DNA of 64,000 nucleotides from Pempheris klunzingeri (GCF_042242105.1 NC_092019.1:4244328-4308327); one strand, 5' to 3'; shown: positions 1-45,500, counted from the stretch's first letter. Program-made: numbers and translations. Notes: generated by a model not told the origin, from the letters alone.

Positions 1-394
1 TAGACCCTATCAAAATATTAGACATGAAAATATGCATATATGGGTAAAAGATGTATGATGTGACAGGAATATGCCCAGATGGAGTAACTCTGAGAACAGC
101 ATGATGTGGTGCAGACGTCTGATCATGAAAGGACCCCTGCCTGCTGAATGTGATGAGGGCCGGAGGTGCATGTGTCAGAGGACAGCTGACAGTGACAGTG
201 ATTAGCTCATGAGGGTTTGAGCGAGCATTTGACTGGTTTAAGTTTAAGTGTAAATGCCTACAATCAGCTGATGATGATGAGAATGAGCGAGAAGGCGTGA
301 AAATAAGTGCTCATGAGTAATTCAACCACGAAGCAATAAATAAACCAGGACGACCAACTGAATTAGCTGAATATGTATCCTAATGACTTGGGTG

Positions 395-745
395 ACCCCC
401 TGACTTTTCCTCTACGTCACCATGAGGTTCCCATTTTTATTTTTCAGAACTCTCAACAACTATTGGATGGATTACAAAGACATTCACGTTCCCCTCAGGA
501 GGAATCGTAATAACTCTAATAATCCTCTTTTCATCTAACACCATCATCAGGCTAAAACCAAATACCCGCAAAGCTAATTTAATCCCCATCAGCCTCAGAT
601 GTACTTTGTTTTGATGCTAACTAGAAAATACTTACATGCTAAACTAAGATGGTGAACATGGTACACATGATACATTATCTAGCCCTCTGATTATATTAGC
701 ATGTAATCATTTGATCATCAGCATGATCTCAATTTTACTGGTCAT
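395..745 (+). repeat. Degenerate teleost interspersed repeat, family A
   Basis: The segment carries landmarks I know from a very common teleost repeat: CTCAACAACTATTGGATGGA, a 'cattcacgttcccctcagga' type phrase, 'catcatcagg', 'cccatcagcctcag' and 'gctaaactaagatggtgaac'. It is heavily mutated. Related fragments lie near 4852-4945 and 34925-35050. I cannot assign the class from sequence alone. Confidence 0.6.
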
Positions 746-3700
746 GATTTAGTAAACTATTGAGTGTCTGTTATACAGGGAGCAGTGAATGAGGGAGTGA
801 TATTGGAGACAGACATTGTCTTAATTGAATTAATAAAGAGAAAGTGACAGGAAGCGTCCTGAATGTGGATCTCACTCACTTTCTTCTGAGCTGGACAACA
901 GAATGTAGTTCAAAGGCCCAAATGTTGTTAAAGGGTTAAATTATTGGTCTGTTGTAATATAAAATTTTCAAAACAGATTACTTGTCATAGGCCAACTTTA
1001 TCAGCATGATCGACCTCAGTCAAGTTCATTTGATTTGTGGTAGTTGAGACATTTTTATCAGTGGTTTCATCCCGTTCTGTTCTGCTCTGCTTGAAACTTG
1101 CTGTGTTTTTCATTTTTCAGTAGAAACCACGAAAACAATCTCAAAGAAGCAAAATGTCAGCAATCCATCAAATGCAAGTGTTTTTTTTTTTTTAATCTTC
1201 ATGGTTTTGAGCTCTAATTTGCATGTTCAAACAACAAAAGAGCCTCAACCATGTTTACGAATTTCATCTGTCAGCAGACAATTTAAGTTCATTGTTGGTG
1301 AGAAAAGCAGAAACAGAAACAAGAGTCACAGTAGTTTATGTGGACCCTTGGTCCATCACGCCACTCTGGATGTATGAAACCATGTCAGTGATGAGCCACA
1401 CTCATTATTAACACGGTCTTGGTTTCACAAACCATCATTAGGTGAGGATTGGGTTGGAGACAGGCCCACAGGTCAGCTCATTCAGTGCATGACTCCAAAT
1501 GTCATTTTTCCTGCTACTGCTTGGACATTCAGCTCACGTTAGGTGATGGTGGATGATTCTAGCGTCCTTGTATGATGTGTCCCACAGAATTGTATGTGCA
1601 GACTGCTAAACAAGACTATTTCCCGGGAAAATGTATAACCAATATCCAGCAGCAGCCATGAGGGTTGTGAAGAGAGTTAGTACTACTACTGTGGTACTAC
1701 TACTACACTTAAATTCATATTATTGCTGCCTGATTATGCTAGTTGAGCCAAATATTGAAGAATATTGAAAAATTGCTATGCTATTTAATGTACTCTTGAC
1801 TGTGGTTTTCAGAACAATGCCAGATTTATGGAAGGTGTAACTGCAGCCACAAAAGTAATAAGAAAACTAGGATCCGAGCTAAAGTAAACGACTATATTGT
1901 GTTTCTATAACATATCAGACCAACATCCTGATATGTTAAAGAAAATGGTGGCAGGTTCGGTTGTCTATGAACTGTTCTTCCCAAATGTCTTAATCTACAC
2001 TAAATGTTCTGTTCCCTGTCTATAAAATAGTTCATCCTGAATAACAAAGAATTAGCAACAGGTCAACCAGAAGGGCCCAAATGGATGATTTTGTCCCAAA
2101 GCCAGACCCCCAAAACATGATGTATCTGTTTATTCTGTCTCCTGGGGGCCAAAGACACAAAACAGATACCACATGAATCAAAATAAAATATTCTTTTAAT
2201 AGCTCACTCAGCCAATGTATCCCATCTGTGTCCAAGTTTCCATTATTGTGAAACTCGCCTGGCAAAGAGCGTCACGCACAATGGACCAGATGACTTGAGG
2301 ATGTTAGCGGTCACATACAACGAGGATGTGACAAACACGAACAACTTGTTCTGATGGAGAATACGGAGGGTTTGGTGAGATCCAATGAAGTCAGCTGGCA
2401 GGTGTTTATAGAGGTCATTGGGCTTGTTAGAGATGGACAACTGCTGGTGCTGACAGTTGGAATTAAAAATGAAGAAACGAAACTCCCACATGTGCACACA
2501 CTGACACATCTTATACATCATCCTAGCTCTTGGAATCAAGTTAGCACTAAAAACCTCTTAATTTGAAGCTTGAACGCATCCAGTAACACCCATGAGCTCA
2601 GTGTACAAGTTTTGACCCCGGTTGATCCACAGTTGGAAGCTTCAGGGATATAAATTGTTCCATGGTTTCAGATTCTCTGACTGACAACAGAGTTCTGATA
2701 TAATGTTGCAGCAACCCTGCCTGCTCCCCCCCATCTGCAATTATCATAAATCTTATTAGTCAGCGGTCAGTGAGATTTATAGTACACAGTATTGTATCAT
2801 TTACCAATTCATGCATAGCAGGAGATCCAGTGTGGTTGTTAGTGATAGCATTTGGATTTTCTTGTTGTGTTTTTTTTTCCTTTCCCGCTGAAGCCTCACA
2901 TTGGTGTATTTATTCATCCCCATGGTTAATGTGTCAGCTGTTGGTCCGTACGAATATGGGATATTATGTTGTTAGACTTTAGTATACTTGCTGACAGACA
3001 GCTTGCAAGATATTGTTTGGGGTCACATGGAGCCAGGCTATCACACAGACAGCTGTATCACACACACGCACCTCACACACACGGCATGAAATGCTCTAAA
3101 TGATTAAGATGTTACATCAGTCACAGCTTTTTTCCATTTTACTGCCAGACAATCCCAGATAATACAAGTTAAATAAGACTTCATCAGAAACCCCCGTTAT
3201 TACATTACCCAGATTCATTGCTTATGTTGCAAAGCAAAAAAAAAAACAACCCACAGAACTTTATTCACATTCCTAGTGGAAATCCCAATATTTCCAAAGA
3301 CACCAAATGTAACGGACTGAAATTTGATGGAAATGTGTACAAAATGATGCAAAAGACATCTAAAACTTGTCCATCCAAGGGAGTGATTTTTCATTCAGTG
3401 CAAACATTATGTCCTATGCCCTAACTGTTAAGCTATTTAACGGAAAAACTACTAAGAACTTAGAGGGACAGCCTAGATGTTAAGGGGTATTGGTGAAATG
3501 CAGTTGTCGCTTCTTCAGTGCTACGAAGAGAAAACATATGAACAAACATTTTAGATTAGATCCGAATAAAACAATAAAATAAGCAAAACAAAATAGAACA
3601 GAGTATGTAAAAGTAGCAGTAGGAAGGAAAATATGAAAAGGAAAACTGAATTATATCTACAAGGAAATATACAGTCACATACATACATTAGATCTAACTG

Positions 3701-4267
3701 TAAATTCATGAATAGGTAGAGTAGTAGTTGAATATGTGTGAGTCACATAAAAGAATTACATACTGTACTTTCTTGCAAACACTGTTGGATGCAAAACAAG
3801 ACCCATGTTGTAAACCCCAGAATTTCCCTTCTAGTCCCTACTTATTAAAAAAGGATTTATTTTTGGAGATAATATCAAACTCAGTTTATTTGTAGTCCCG
3901 GGATCTAAAACATATTACTATGGCTGTCATGTGAGACCCAAAAACAAACAGCGCTCTGAGCCACTGGGCCCTGACCTGTGGCTGAAGGAGCTGGACTCCA
4001 GAGGACTGGTGAGGAGAGGGGTCGATGAGGGCTGTGAGACTCTGGAGAGAGCGTGGCTCAGTTCCAGTGTTGGTACAGAGCAGCGAGTCCAGACCTGCTG
4101 CCCCGTGTGACTACACAGACGGGCTCAGCTTTATCATCTCTCTGTCACTGGGCTCACTCTCTGTGCTGCCATCAAAATACAGCTGAGATCACTGCCACTC
4201 ATCAGTCAGCGAGCTCGTCAGTCACACATACATGTATGCAGCTAGATACAGAGAGAAACAAAACAAC

Positions 4268-4292
4268 AGAGAGAGAGAGAGAGAGAGAGAGG
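4268..4292. repeat. (GA)n microsatellite
   Basis: This is a perfect GA run of about 25 bp, followed by 'ggtaggcag'. No gene is associated with it. Confidence 0.9.
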
Positions 4293-4851
4293 TAGGCAGT
4301 GTCCCCAATGTAGATTAAATAAAGCTTTAGTGAAACCACTGAATATAATAAATTACACATGCAGTAGTGAGAGGGAAAACCTTGTATTTCCAATTTGTGT
4401 CTGTTGGATCTGACTGTTTAAGCACAACAAAGCATCGCAAATGTGATGTCATTTCTGTCCAGTGCTCTTAATGTCAAAGTGAAGGAATTCAATAAAGCAC
4501 AGGGATTTGACGATGGTAACTATGATCATCAGGGTTCCCGACCTGGGGGAAGCACAACGGGATAGCACAGTTCTGATCCTTCATGTGACCGTAAGGTTTA
4601 AGTCTGAATGTGACACTCTACAAAAGAGCAGTGGAAGAGAAAGCTGAGCACCGCTAACCTGCTGTGTCTCAGTTTGCAGGCAACTAAATCCAGAAACACA
4701 TTAGCCAAACTAGCTAAAATGCCTCGTCATCTAATTAGTGATGGGCAGAGTGACATCCCTCCCTTCTTTGTACTGAAACCAAAATGAAGGGAAGGTGCTT
4801 GGCAGAATCAGTGGGAAAAGAAGACTATTATATTATAATACTGCACAGACA

Positions 4852-4945
4852 TTCATGGTCCCCAGAGGATAAATCTTACTGACTTTGGTGAACCTTGGAA
4901 TTTCTATCTGTCGTCACCAGCAGGTCAAAAAATGTCCAATAATTT
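4852..4945 (+). repeat. Family A repeat fragment
   Basis: The phrases 'cattcatggtccccagagga', 'gactttggtgaacc', 'tggaatttctatct' and 'caccagcaggtcaaa' match the middle of the family A teleost repeat seen near 395-745. The copy is short and decayed. Confidence 0.45.
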
Positions 4946-5546
4946 TTTTTTTCTGCCTCTGATTGGTTAGGTTTAGGCCCTTCTGATTGGTTAGTCATAA
5001 AGAAGCATGTAGTGCTTTAATGCCTTTTTTTTAGTCAAAACAAAACCATAATTTACAAAATGAATTTCGAGCTATGAAATTGAAGGCTTGAAACTAGCAG
5101 GTCAGACAGAAAATGCTTACTGAGGTCATAAATCAAGTGAGAAGTTGGGTCATTTATACAATCAGACTTTCTGTAACCACTTGAGACGCCCCCTGATGGC
5201 CATTAGAGAGAACAGAGAAACATTAAACTTAAACCTGCTCAACATCAGCATGCTAACATTTGCTGGTGTTAGCAGAGACTTTTCATCACACCAATATTCT
5301 GCTACCCAAAACAAGTCTGACACTCATCTGTAATCTTATGGGCATTTTAGGCATTTCTCTATATTAGTATAGTGCATGTCTGGGTTTCCCTCAGCTGTCT
5401 GAGACTGTAAGTACACATGTCTCTCTGAGATCTGTAGAAGCTCCTCAGCTGGCTGGCAACTTTTCATGGCCCTGAGTTCATGTAAATGTGTACAAAACTG
5501 TTTACTGTTCCCATTTCCAGTATTTGGATAGGTGATTACACACGCA

Positions 5547-5571
5547 CAGAGAGCGAGAGCGAGAGAGAGCA

Positions 5572-5599
<28 letters not shown>
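5547..5599. repeat. (GA)n microsatellite in the tgfbr2 promoter or 5' UTR region
   Basis: This is a GA tract with two or three interruptions, followed by GT-rich sequence to about 5665. It lies about 230 bp upstream of the tgfbr2 ATG, so it is probably in the proximal promoter or 5' leader. Confidence 0.85.
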
Positions 5600-5602
<3 letters not shown>

Positions 5603-5823
5603 TGTGTGTGTCCTCCCTCCCTCCTCCGGCTTCCTGTCAGAGCAGTGTGTGTGTGGGTGTGTGTATAGAGAGTGTATGGATGGTTACACAGTGAGTCTCC
5701 AGCTGCTGAGCGGAGTGGAGCGCGCAGCACAGCGGACACAGCAAACTCATTCCTCCACTCGACTTTAAGGCTTTGCTTGGTCTTTAACGTGAATGAGAAG
5801 CTGTGGACGGAGGACACACAAAC
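5600..5823 (+). promoter_or_regulatory. Probable tgfbr2 proximal promoter / 5' UTR
   Basis: GC content rises here compared with the flank (for example 'gctgagcggagtggagcgcg' near 5705), directly before the signal-peptide exon. I see no convincing TATA box. The transcription start cannot be placed from sequence. The assignment rests only on position and composition. Confidence 0.4.
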
Positions 5824-37445
<31,622 letters not shown>

Positions 37446-38900
37446 GAGGACGGCTCCTGCACCTTCTTGGACTGAGGGAGATTTTTCAATGAGGGCACTC
37501 ATTCTGCTCGTTCTGGGATCGAAGAGAGAAGTTTCAGCAGTGATGTTCAGGAGTTGAGCTCCTGCGTCCCAGGACTTTGAGTTGAGTCACGGTGTCATAT
37601 GTTATTCACGCCCAACCACGAGGGACTCTGGGTGATCCTTTTGGACTTCACCGCTTTTTTTTTTAAATATAACAATTCGCCTTAATCAGCTGAAAAGCTA
37701 AAGAGCCAAAAACCCAAAGTTAACTGGAAGCTTCCGAAGATGTGCTGAGCATGGAGACAGTATTTTTGTAAGAGTCAGACAGGCTTCTCTCTCTTTATGA
37801 GAAATAAACAGGGCAATAGCTTTTAAACCAAAGACATTTGATGTGCACTTTACCGTGTGATACTTATGCATTACAGATGTTTGTCATTTAAATTTGTCCA
37901 TATATTCTAACATGTTGGAGTTAAGGGGAAGTTTTTGCCTGTAAGTGTCTTTTTGTGTCCGACTTTGAGCCAGCAGAGACGTCGCCTTAACACTAATGAT
38001 GCTGTGGACTCCATCCATCACCAGCAGGAATCCAAAGGAATGTGTGTGTGTGTGTGTGAGTGAGTGTGTGTGTGTGTGTGTCTGTGTGTGTGCTCATGTG
38101 TGTAACAGTGTTGTTTTTACCCAGCTATACTTAAACCTTGTTTGCCAGATAAACAAGCACAATGTACATAGAGCCGATAACTGTACATAAGAGACAAATC
38201 AGCCAAAAAGGGAAAGTAATCCTACTACTTATCTTTGAATGCAGAGATTAAAGGACTTCATAGAGATGTATTTTTTAAACCATATTGTATGTTTCCTGTC
38301 TCTATCAGCAGGAAACAGAGGAGTGTGCCAAAGATCTTTTACCCTGTCGTATATACAGTATGTGTCATATGTAAAATATTGTAAATCTTTTATGAATTAA
38401 ATATATTTCTGTATACTGAGATTCTGTTCTTGCTCATTTTGTAATCATCCATCACAGAGGGTCACGGAGGGAGACTGAACCAAGACAGTTCAGCTGGTTT
38501 GATGCTAAAAAGCTGCTGTTGTTCATGTAAAAATATTGATCAGTGCAGCTTTACAAGAACTGCAGAGGTCGTATGAGCTCGTCTTTAAAGTTGGTCTCAT
38601 GTCCGCAGTACAGACACAAAGATGAACATGCACTTTGAAATATCTGTACAATAAATCACTGTTCATTCTTAACATTATACATTAAGCATGATGATGAAAT
38701 GATGTATTCTTAGCCTGCTATATGCAGCTGTTAGTTATTTTTAAATGCACATTTGATACGATTCCATGTAACTTATCTTTGACTGATACAGCTGGCACTG
38801 ATTCTGGTTCCTACTAGTTGTTCATTTTACATGTTGCACTACTTTCCTCTGGAGATATTCCAGATTTCTCACAAATAAAATGGACTTCAATGTAACATTG
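37446..38900 (+). other. tgfbr2: tgfbr2 3' UTR region with candidate poly(A) signals
   Basis: AATAAA occurs at 37803-37808, 38650-38655 and 38874-38879. The last two are followed by T/GT-rich sequence. A GT tract lies at about 38039-38102. The true cleavage site or sites cannot be chosen by eye, so the end given is an estimate. Confidence 0.5.
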
Positions 38901-40365
38901 ATAAAAAAGTAAAATTCTTTGTTTCCGATTGGCTATTCCTGCTCAGAGCATGCATTTTATGATTCATGTGATTACTTGGAAACAGAAATGGTTACTTCAG
39001 CACTTTACAGTAAGCAGTTTATGAGGGGTTTTTTTACATTTCATTGTTATTGTGAGTGTAATTCTTAGATGGCCGGTACATTCATGGCTTAGTCATTGTC
39101 CAGGAACTACAGTGTTGATGTACCTCCAATGTTTTTACTTCTCCAGCACTGTCCAGTTCCTCCGTCTTCATCTGTCTTGCATTAGCTTAGTCCTAGTCTT
39201 CTCATTCCTCAGCTCATTTTACTTCTCCCTCCTTATTTATATTCTCTGTTCCAGCCTCTCCACCCTCCTTTTTTAGCCTATTTTCCATTTTCCTTCATCT
39301 CTCTCCGTCTATTTTGTCTGCCTTATTCCCCTTGACCTCCTCTTTGGCCGTTGAAGGAATGCAATAGGAAGTGCACCACCCCAGCCTGTTGTCCACATGT
39401 TGTCCACATACTAGAAATCCTGCCAGGATCGTTCGCTGTTAAGGAATAAAATATTATTTTAAAACACTGTGCAGGGTGAGTTGAGGGTGAAGAAGGCGTG
39501 TTATACTCTATAAAAGCAACAGATTACAGCTGCCTAATGAAAATCTCTCAGCTCCAGTTGTGGTCATTTGAATGTTTTTGCTCCTGTGACAGTATGATTT
39601 GATCCCCAGTAGGCTGAGACATACTTTTGATCTCATTTTTATGATACCCTTTCCAAACCCTTTGGAGTTGGTGCATGGTCATGTGGCTACAAACCAAGCT
39701 GCAATATAAAATAGCAATATTTTTTTTAGATTTGGGGTTTCCATGGGAACACCACATGCATGATACTGAAGTCATTTGTAAGTAAGAATATATCAGTCCA
39801 TTCCTCTTAGATAGAGTACACTTTCTGTCAACCTCACTCACATGCCATTAAAATGCATCTTAAGCTGTAGACTCACACATCAGCAGCTGTTTAATGCCAA
39901 AGCAGCTTTTGGAGCCCCTGCACACCTTGAGCACCCACACAGGTGATTATTATCATCAGGTCTTAGTGGGCGTACACAGACTGGGCTTGATGGACAGCTC
40001 CCTCACTCTTCTGTGAGCTTTGTTGCATGTTAAGGTGAGACAGCGTGTAGTTTTATAATTCTTCTTGGTACGTGGAGTTCAGTAAACTGCCCATTTTAAC
40101 CTGAGCAGAAAAGTGTAATCAGCCATAACTGAAAACAACTGTTGTGTCTTGGGTCTTTAGGAGTGAAACCAAATCAGTTCTCAAGACTTTTGTGGCTATT
40201 CTAATGAATTCTAAAAAAAAAAAAAAAAACAGGAAACCCTGAAATATGTAGCATGAGTAACTCAAAGCAGTCGCCAGCTTTTAGTTTAGTGCTGAGGATC
40301 AAATGAGTGGACTAACCCTTTAATTGAGAGTGTGTTTTGTTTCATGGAAATGTCTATAGTGGAAT

Positions 40366-40871
<506 letters not shown>

Positions 40872-40995
40872 TGCAGACATTCCTCTGCAGACCAGAGTTT
40901 GTACCAGAGAAATGTAATGACAGGCCTGCTGGGCCCATGAACCAGCTCTGCTATAGGGAACAGGGAACACAGAGTACCACATCACATGTCCATGC

Positions 40996-41081
40996 ACACA
41001 CACACACACACACTCACACACACTCACACACACACACTCACACTCACACACACTCACACACACACACACTCACACACACAC
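40996..41081. repeat. Interrupted (CA)n / CACT microsatellite
   Basis: CA runs broken by CACTCA units, about 125 bp after the (TG)62 tract and complementary to it. Confidence 0.93.
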
Positions 41082-43217
41082 TGCTCTTCTCTCCTTCCTT
41101 TCTTGTTCCCCTCCTCCTCTCTGGCTCGCTCTTGTTCTTTCCATCTTAAAGCCCCAGCTCTCCTCCTCATGCCAGTCTTTGTTGGTGTATTCCTGGCATC
41201 ACTGACTCTCCTTAGGGGCAAACATCCTGTGTCCAGAATTAACTCCTGGCCTCTTCTCCATTCTTTTATAGGCCTCAGTAGCACTGCACTGCTTTGTGTA
41301 TATTCCAGAGGCCTCTCCCTGCCTTGTCTATGTGCTGGAATCACCAGTCTGGATCAGTCAGCCTCAACCAACACTGTTTTTGCAGATTATTTCCAGGTGT
41401 GATGCACCTGCCTGGCACAGACAGTGGGTATAGGATTACAGTTTTAATTTTTCCACTTAGTGCTTAGCAAATGTAACACAGGGAACCAAAATAATGTGGG
41501 TACATCACCCTTCCTTCAGGGTGTAATCACTGAACCAATTACTGCCATCATATTACTTTACTGCAGTCATCCGCGGAAACAAATGTTCTTTATTCTTCAG
41601 TGACTGAATGGTTTTCCAATACCTCACGACTGCTGTTTTGACAGAAAGAACTTGTCTGCCATCTAGTGGACAAACACAGCCAACAATCAGACTTTGACCA
41701 CTGTAACACAGCAGATTTTCATTGAGTGCTGCCTCAGTGTTTGAGTCAGTGTACACTGTGTAAAAGGAGTCTGCTGCCTTTAATTGGACAAATAGCATGT
41801 ATCACTGCTTTTGAATCATGGCTTTTGACAAAGTAAATCTTGAGTTTAATGATTTTTTGCAACATCTATAAATATCCAAGTTCCAGCTTTAGTCTGCAGC
41901 AACTTTATACACAAGCAAGTGGTGATATTTGGATGGTAATTATTATTCAACAAATGCAAAATGTGCATGAAGCCTGATTGCAAGAGCTGCACACAGACTG
42001 ATTATCTCTTAGCAATTTCACACATATCACAAAGTGATCACATATGAGTAGGTGTACTGCATTTTCTTTCTTTAGACTGCTTGCAAAAAGTTCAGATGCT
42101 GCAAATGTGTTTGTAACCATAGTAACCACTTACATTATTTATGCACTACATTGGCAGCAGTTTGTGAACATCTGAGCAGAATATGGTGATATCGAATCAT
42201 TACACACTCATTTTTGATCATCACATTCAATAACCATCATCATTAATATGCAATTTAATGCTGTTCATCATTTAAGACAAGGTAAGGAAAGGAAAGGTAA
42301 AACATCTGCCCCAAAAAAACCAAAATAAATCATTACATACAACATAGAATCAAGCTCAGCAGAACAAACAAATAACTAAAGTTTTGAAAAATGATCCAAC
42401 CAGAAAACAGAAAATCATCATGCAATAAAAAAAAACAAAACTTAAAAATGTCCACCATCTCAACTAAATCACATAATGTCTCTATGGGAACATAAACGTG
42501 TGCAAAGAGATCTTTTGGCTAAATTCTGCTTCACATAATACATACAGCATACAGTTTACATGCATCATGAAACTGCAATTTGTTTTGTGGAATACAAAAA
42601 CAAGTAAATCATAAAGAATAGTAAGTAATAATAGTAATGATAAGCTTTAACCTCCACAGCCCATATCCATGAAAATGTCCCAATTAGAGGTCTTTTCTAC
42701 AGAGCTGCTGTTTAGGCAAATTCACATGTTTGTCTGATGTCGGGTGCTCCCAGGTTCCTTAAACTTATCAACTCACAAAAATGATTGAATAGTTCTGTAA
42801 TGACATATGGAATCATGTAATGATCTGCTGCATTAGCCTAAAAACTAATACCCTCCTCAAAACATAGATGTTCATCCAAAATACTGCCTAAAGATTGATG
42901 GGTATATGACAGCACTGTTGAAACAAACTGAAATATAACTTGACTTTTTGTAACTAATGTACTATTTGTGCTTTCACAACTTTTTCATACTCAGCTAGAA
43001 AGATTATATCATCTGCATAAAGTTATATGCTGGTCATCAAATCATCTGCTTGAACGCCAAGCTTATAAAATTTTATTGAAAAGCAAATCATTGATCTCAT
43101 ACTACCACCGTACAGCTACAACAGCCTGTTTCTACAGTACTTTGGAACCTGGCTGCAGGAATTTGCCACTGATGTTGGACAGGAGTGTCCTACAGTATAA
43201 AATGTATTTCCATGGAC

Positions 43218-44096
43218 TCAACAAGTAACAGGAGAGAAAAGAGGTTGATGACTCTTGCTCTGAGCCAGAACCGTAATGTCTTTCATTAAAAGGTAATAAG
43301 GATCATCTAGACCAGGTAAAAAATTGGTTTCGGGCCAGTTATCAGGCCAAGTCCGTCTTTCTTTCATTCTTTCCTCAGCCTCCCTCGCTAGCTCGGCCAC
43401 CCTCTCCTCCTTCTTCAGCCTCTTGTCCTCCTCCTTGAGCTCAGTGTATGTGCTGTGGAACGTGTGGAAGATAGACGTGGAAGGGAAAGATAGAATGAGG
43501 ATCCCTGTTAAGATGCTGAGCAGTGCCACCAGTTGGCCAGGGATGCTGTGGGGCACCATGTCACCATAGCCCACCGTGGTCACCGAGATGATGGTCCACC
43601 AGCACGACGCTGGGATGCTGCTGAAGCTGAGCTGGGGGGATCTGGCAGCGTTAGGAGCCAGCTCACTCTCAGCGAGATGTACCAACGGGGAGAAGAGAGT
43701 CACAGCGACGCACATGAAGAGCAGCAGCAGGCCGAAGTCTGTCATACTCCGCTGAATAGTCAACCCCAAAGTCTGCAGCCCCACAGAGTGGCGGGCTAGC
43801 CTCATCACATACAGAATACGCAGGGCCCTCATCACACGCAGGGCTAGGCCCAGTTTATCCAGGGTGTTCTTTTTTGTTCCAGCTGCAATATCCTGCACAG
43901 ACTGATCCCGAAACTCCAGCAACAGTGAGACATAGTAGGGCAAGATGGCGGCGCCATCAATGATATTCAGAGGGCTGCGGACAAACTCCATCTTGTTATG
44001 TGCATGAAAAAATCGCACCAGAAACTCTAAGGAGAACCAAACTACACAAACAGACTCCACTACAAATAAGTTGCGGCACTTTTGGGAGCATTTACC
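43218..44096 (-). CDS. Kv6-like coding exon 2 (S2-S6 and C-terminus)
   Basis: Acceptor 'tctccgcag' (reverse strand) ends just above 44096. The exon starts GKCSQKCRNLFVVESVC and stops at 43218. An upstream in-frame ATG at 44106-44108 lies inside the acceptor tract and is not the start. After S6 the C-terminus is charged (KEEDKRLKKEERVAELAR), suggesting a helix. Confidence 0.95.
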   Translation of the reverse strand, partial: GKCSQKCRNLFVVESVCVVWFSLEFLVRFFHAHNKMEFVRSPLNIIDGAAILPYYVSLLLEFRDQSVQDIAAGTKKNTLDKLGLALRVMRALRILYVMRLARHSVGLQTLGLTIQRSMTDFGLLLLFMCVAVTLFSPLVHLAESELAPNAARSPQLSFSSIPASCWWTIISVTTVGYGDMVPHSIPGQLVALLSILTGILILSFPSTSIFHTFHSTYTELKEEDKRLKKEERVAELAREAEERMKERRTWPDNWPETNFLPGLDDPYYLLMKDITVLAQSKSHQPLFSPVTC

Positions 44097-45500
44097 CTGC
44101 GGAGACAACAGAAGACAAAGGTACTGAGAGAGTTTTTAAATGAAGTGTACTTTCCACTACTTACTTACTCACCTGTCATGTCAGATACTGCCACACCTAT
44201 GTGCCCTGCAACAACCCCTGTGTTTCTGCCACTCCCCATCATTGCATACTTTTTGCTACTTTTCTGGGCAGATGACATTGATTACTCCAATGACACATAA
44301 AGAAAAGCAATAAGTTTAACCACCTTGTTTCTAGCTCTTATGGGTGTTAGGTCTGAAAAAACTGGCTTGGCTGAGAAGACAGGCCACCTGCCAGATGAAT
44401 CATGTTCTCCTCACTCCTCACTCTTCACCCTTCATACGCTGTATTCATCAGTCAGTGACTCTTGCCAGATCAGACAGTCACATTTTCCATTGAACTCTGT
44501 AGAAAAACAACTAGTAATTTTGCCACCATGTCTGGCATCTCCAGCATTTACTGTTTACTTTTTGCTTTCTTTGTACTGTTGCCATATCTAGTGTTTGTGA
44601 CGATATCAGGCTGCACATGACCGACGGGCCATAGATTGGACACCTCTAGGTAAAATCCTAACAAATCCTCACAGTGCAAACTCCTACCTCAAATGGTAGT
44701 TCAATAGTACAACGGATCACTAATGTAATAATGTGTACTAATGAGCTTTAGATCATACATACCAAGGCTTCTTCCTGTTGGTGGTCTGATATGCTGCTGA
44801 TGAACAGGCTGACCACAGTGACCACCACCATGATGACAGACAAGAAGGCAAACACTTTGCCTGCAAGACCAGAGCGAGGGTTCTCCACTGCTTCTCCCAG
44901 CATGTGGAAAAGGCTGCCCTCTGCCACAGAAGTCCTCAGCGCCCTCCTTCTCTGCAGCCACTCGTCCTCCTTGCGCTGGTGCTCGGCCACCTCCTGCACA
45001 GAGCACACTATGCGGTGGCGGCAGCAGGGCTCCATCATTCCTACATCAATGCCCCAGTACAGCAGCTCGCTGTGTAGTGCCACACAGCAGACCTCCTGCA
45101 GCAGACGCAACTTTCCTTTTGCCAGGAAGTTGAGGACGGCCTTGAAGGCTAAAGGGTCACGATCAAAGAAGAACTCATGTTGCATCTCGTCATAGTCGTC
45201 ACAAAATTCTGCTATCTCTCTCAAGGTGGTGCAGAAGCGCAGACGACTCAGGCGGCTCTGGGGGAAATCCTCCAGGGTGCTCCAGGGGAAGGCATACCGG
45301 ATGCCCCCCACGTTGATGAGGGCCTGCTGGGAGGGATCGAGGTACCGATGCGAAGCCTTTGGCCCGCGGAGCAGCTGGGCACACTTGAAGTACAAGCCTT
45401 TGACTGTGGCGCTCACTTTCTCTGTGAAGATGTAGTTGTAGCTGTAACTGCCTTCACTACTGAAGGACTGGTCATCAAAGCCAGTACCGACGATGGCCAT
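43218..45500 (-). CDS. Voltage-gated K+ channel subunit, Kv6 (KCNG) family, KCNG4-like
   Basis: This is a modifier ('silent') Kv subunit, expected to co-assemble with Kv2 channels at the plasma membrane and shift their gating. The two coding exons are 45500-44763 and 44096-43218, joined in phase 0 to give 538 residues (KCNG proteins run about 465-520 from memory). Exon 1 encodes a T1 tetramerisation domain (about 61-160, with INVGGIRY and FCDDYDE) and S1 (213-237). Exon 2 encodes S2 to S6. S4 is at about 327-350 with repeated Arg (LRVMRALRILYVMRLARH), the pore has filter TVGYGD at 420-425, and S6 reads SFPSTSIFHTF. S6 lacks the Pro-X-Pro hinge of conducting Kv channels, which is typical of silent subunits. 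The intron in the S1-S2 linker, just before CSQKC, matches KCNG genes. The T1 sequence (LPWSTL-type) and C-terminus look most like KCNG4, while parts of S5-S6 resemble KCNG2. The exact paralogue is not settled. Confidence 0.93.
44097..44762 (-). other. Kv6-like intron (0.67 kb)
   Basis: Flanked by donor gtatgt (44762-44757 on the reverse strand) and acceptor ccgcag. No other feature seen. Confidence 0.8.
44763..45500 (-). CDS. Kv6-like coding exon 1 (N-terminus, T1 domain, S1)
   Basis: Start ATG at 45498-45500 (MAIVGTGFDDQ). 246 codons, ending DHQQEEAL at the donor gtatgt. The start is the first ATG of a frame that lines up with the N-terminal length of KCNG proteins. Confidence 0.93.

Larger units (their letters stand above)
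1..5546. other. Upstream intergenic flank of tgfbr2
   Basis: I see no coding exon here. Open frames are short, lack family resemblance and lack paired splice sites. The stretch holds degenerate interspersed repeats (about 395-745 and 4852-4945, listed separately), a short TAC-rich patch near 1681-1706, and a GA microsatellite near 4268-4292. The remainder is AT-rich unique-looking sequence. Confidence 0.6.

Noticed and set aside
44748..45500. Single-exon 250-residue protein
   Set aside because: The last residues come from intron sequence past a consensus gtatgt donor. The true product continues in the exon at 44096-43218.
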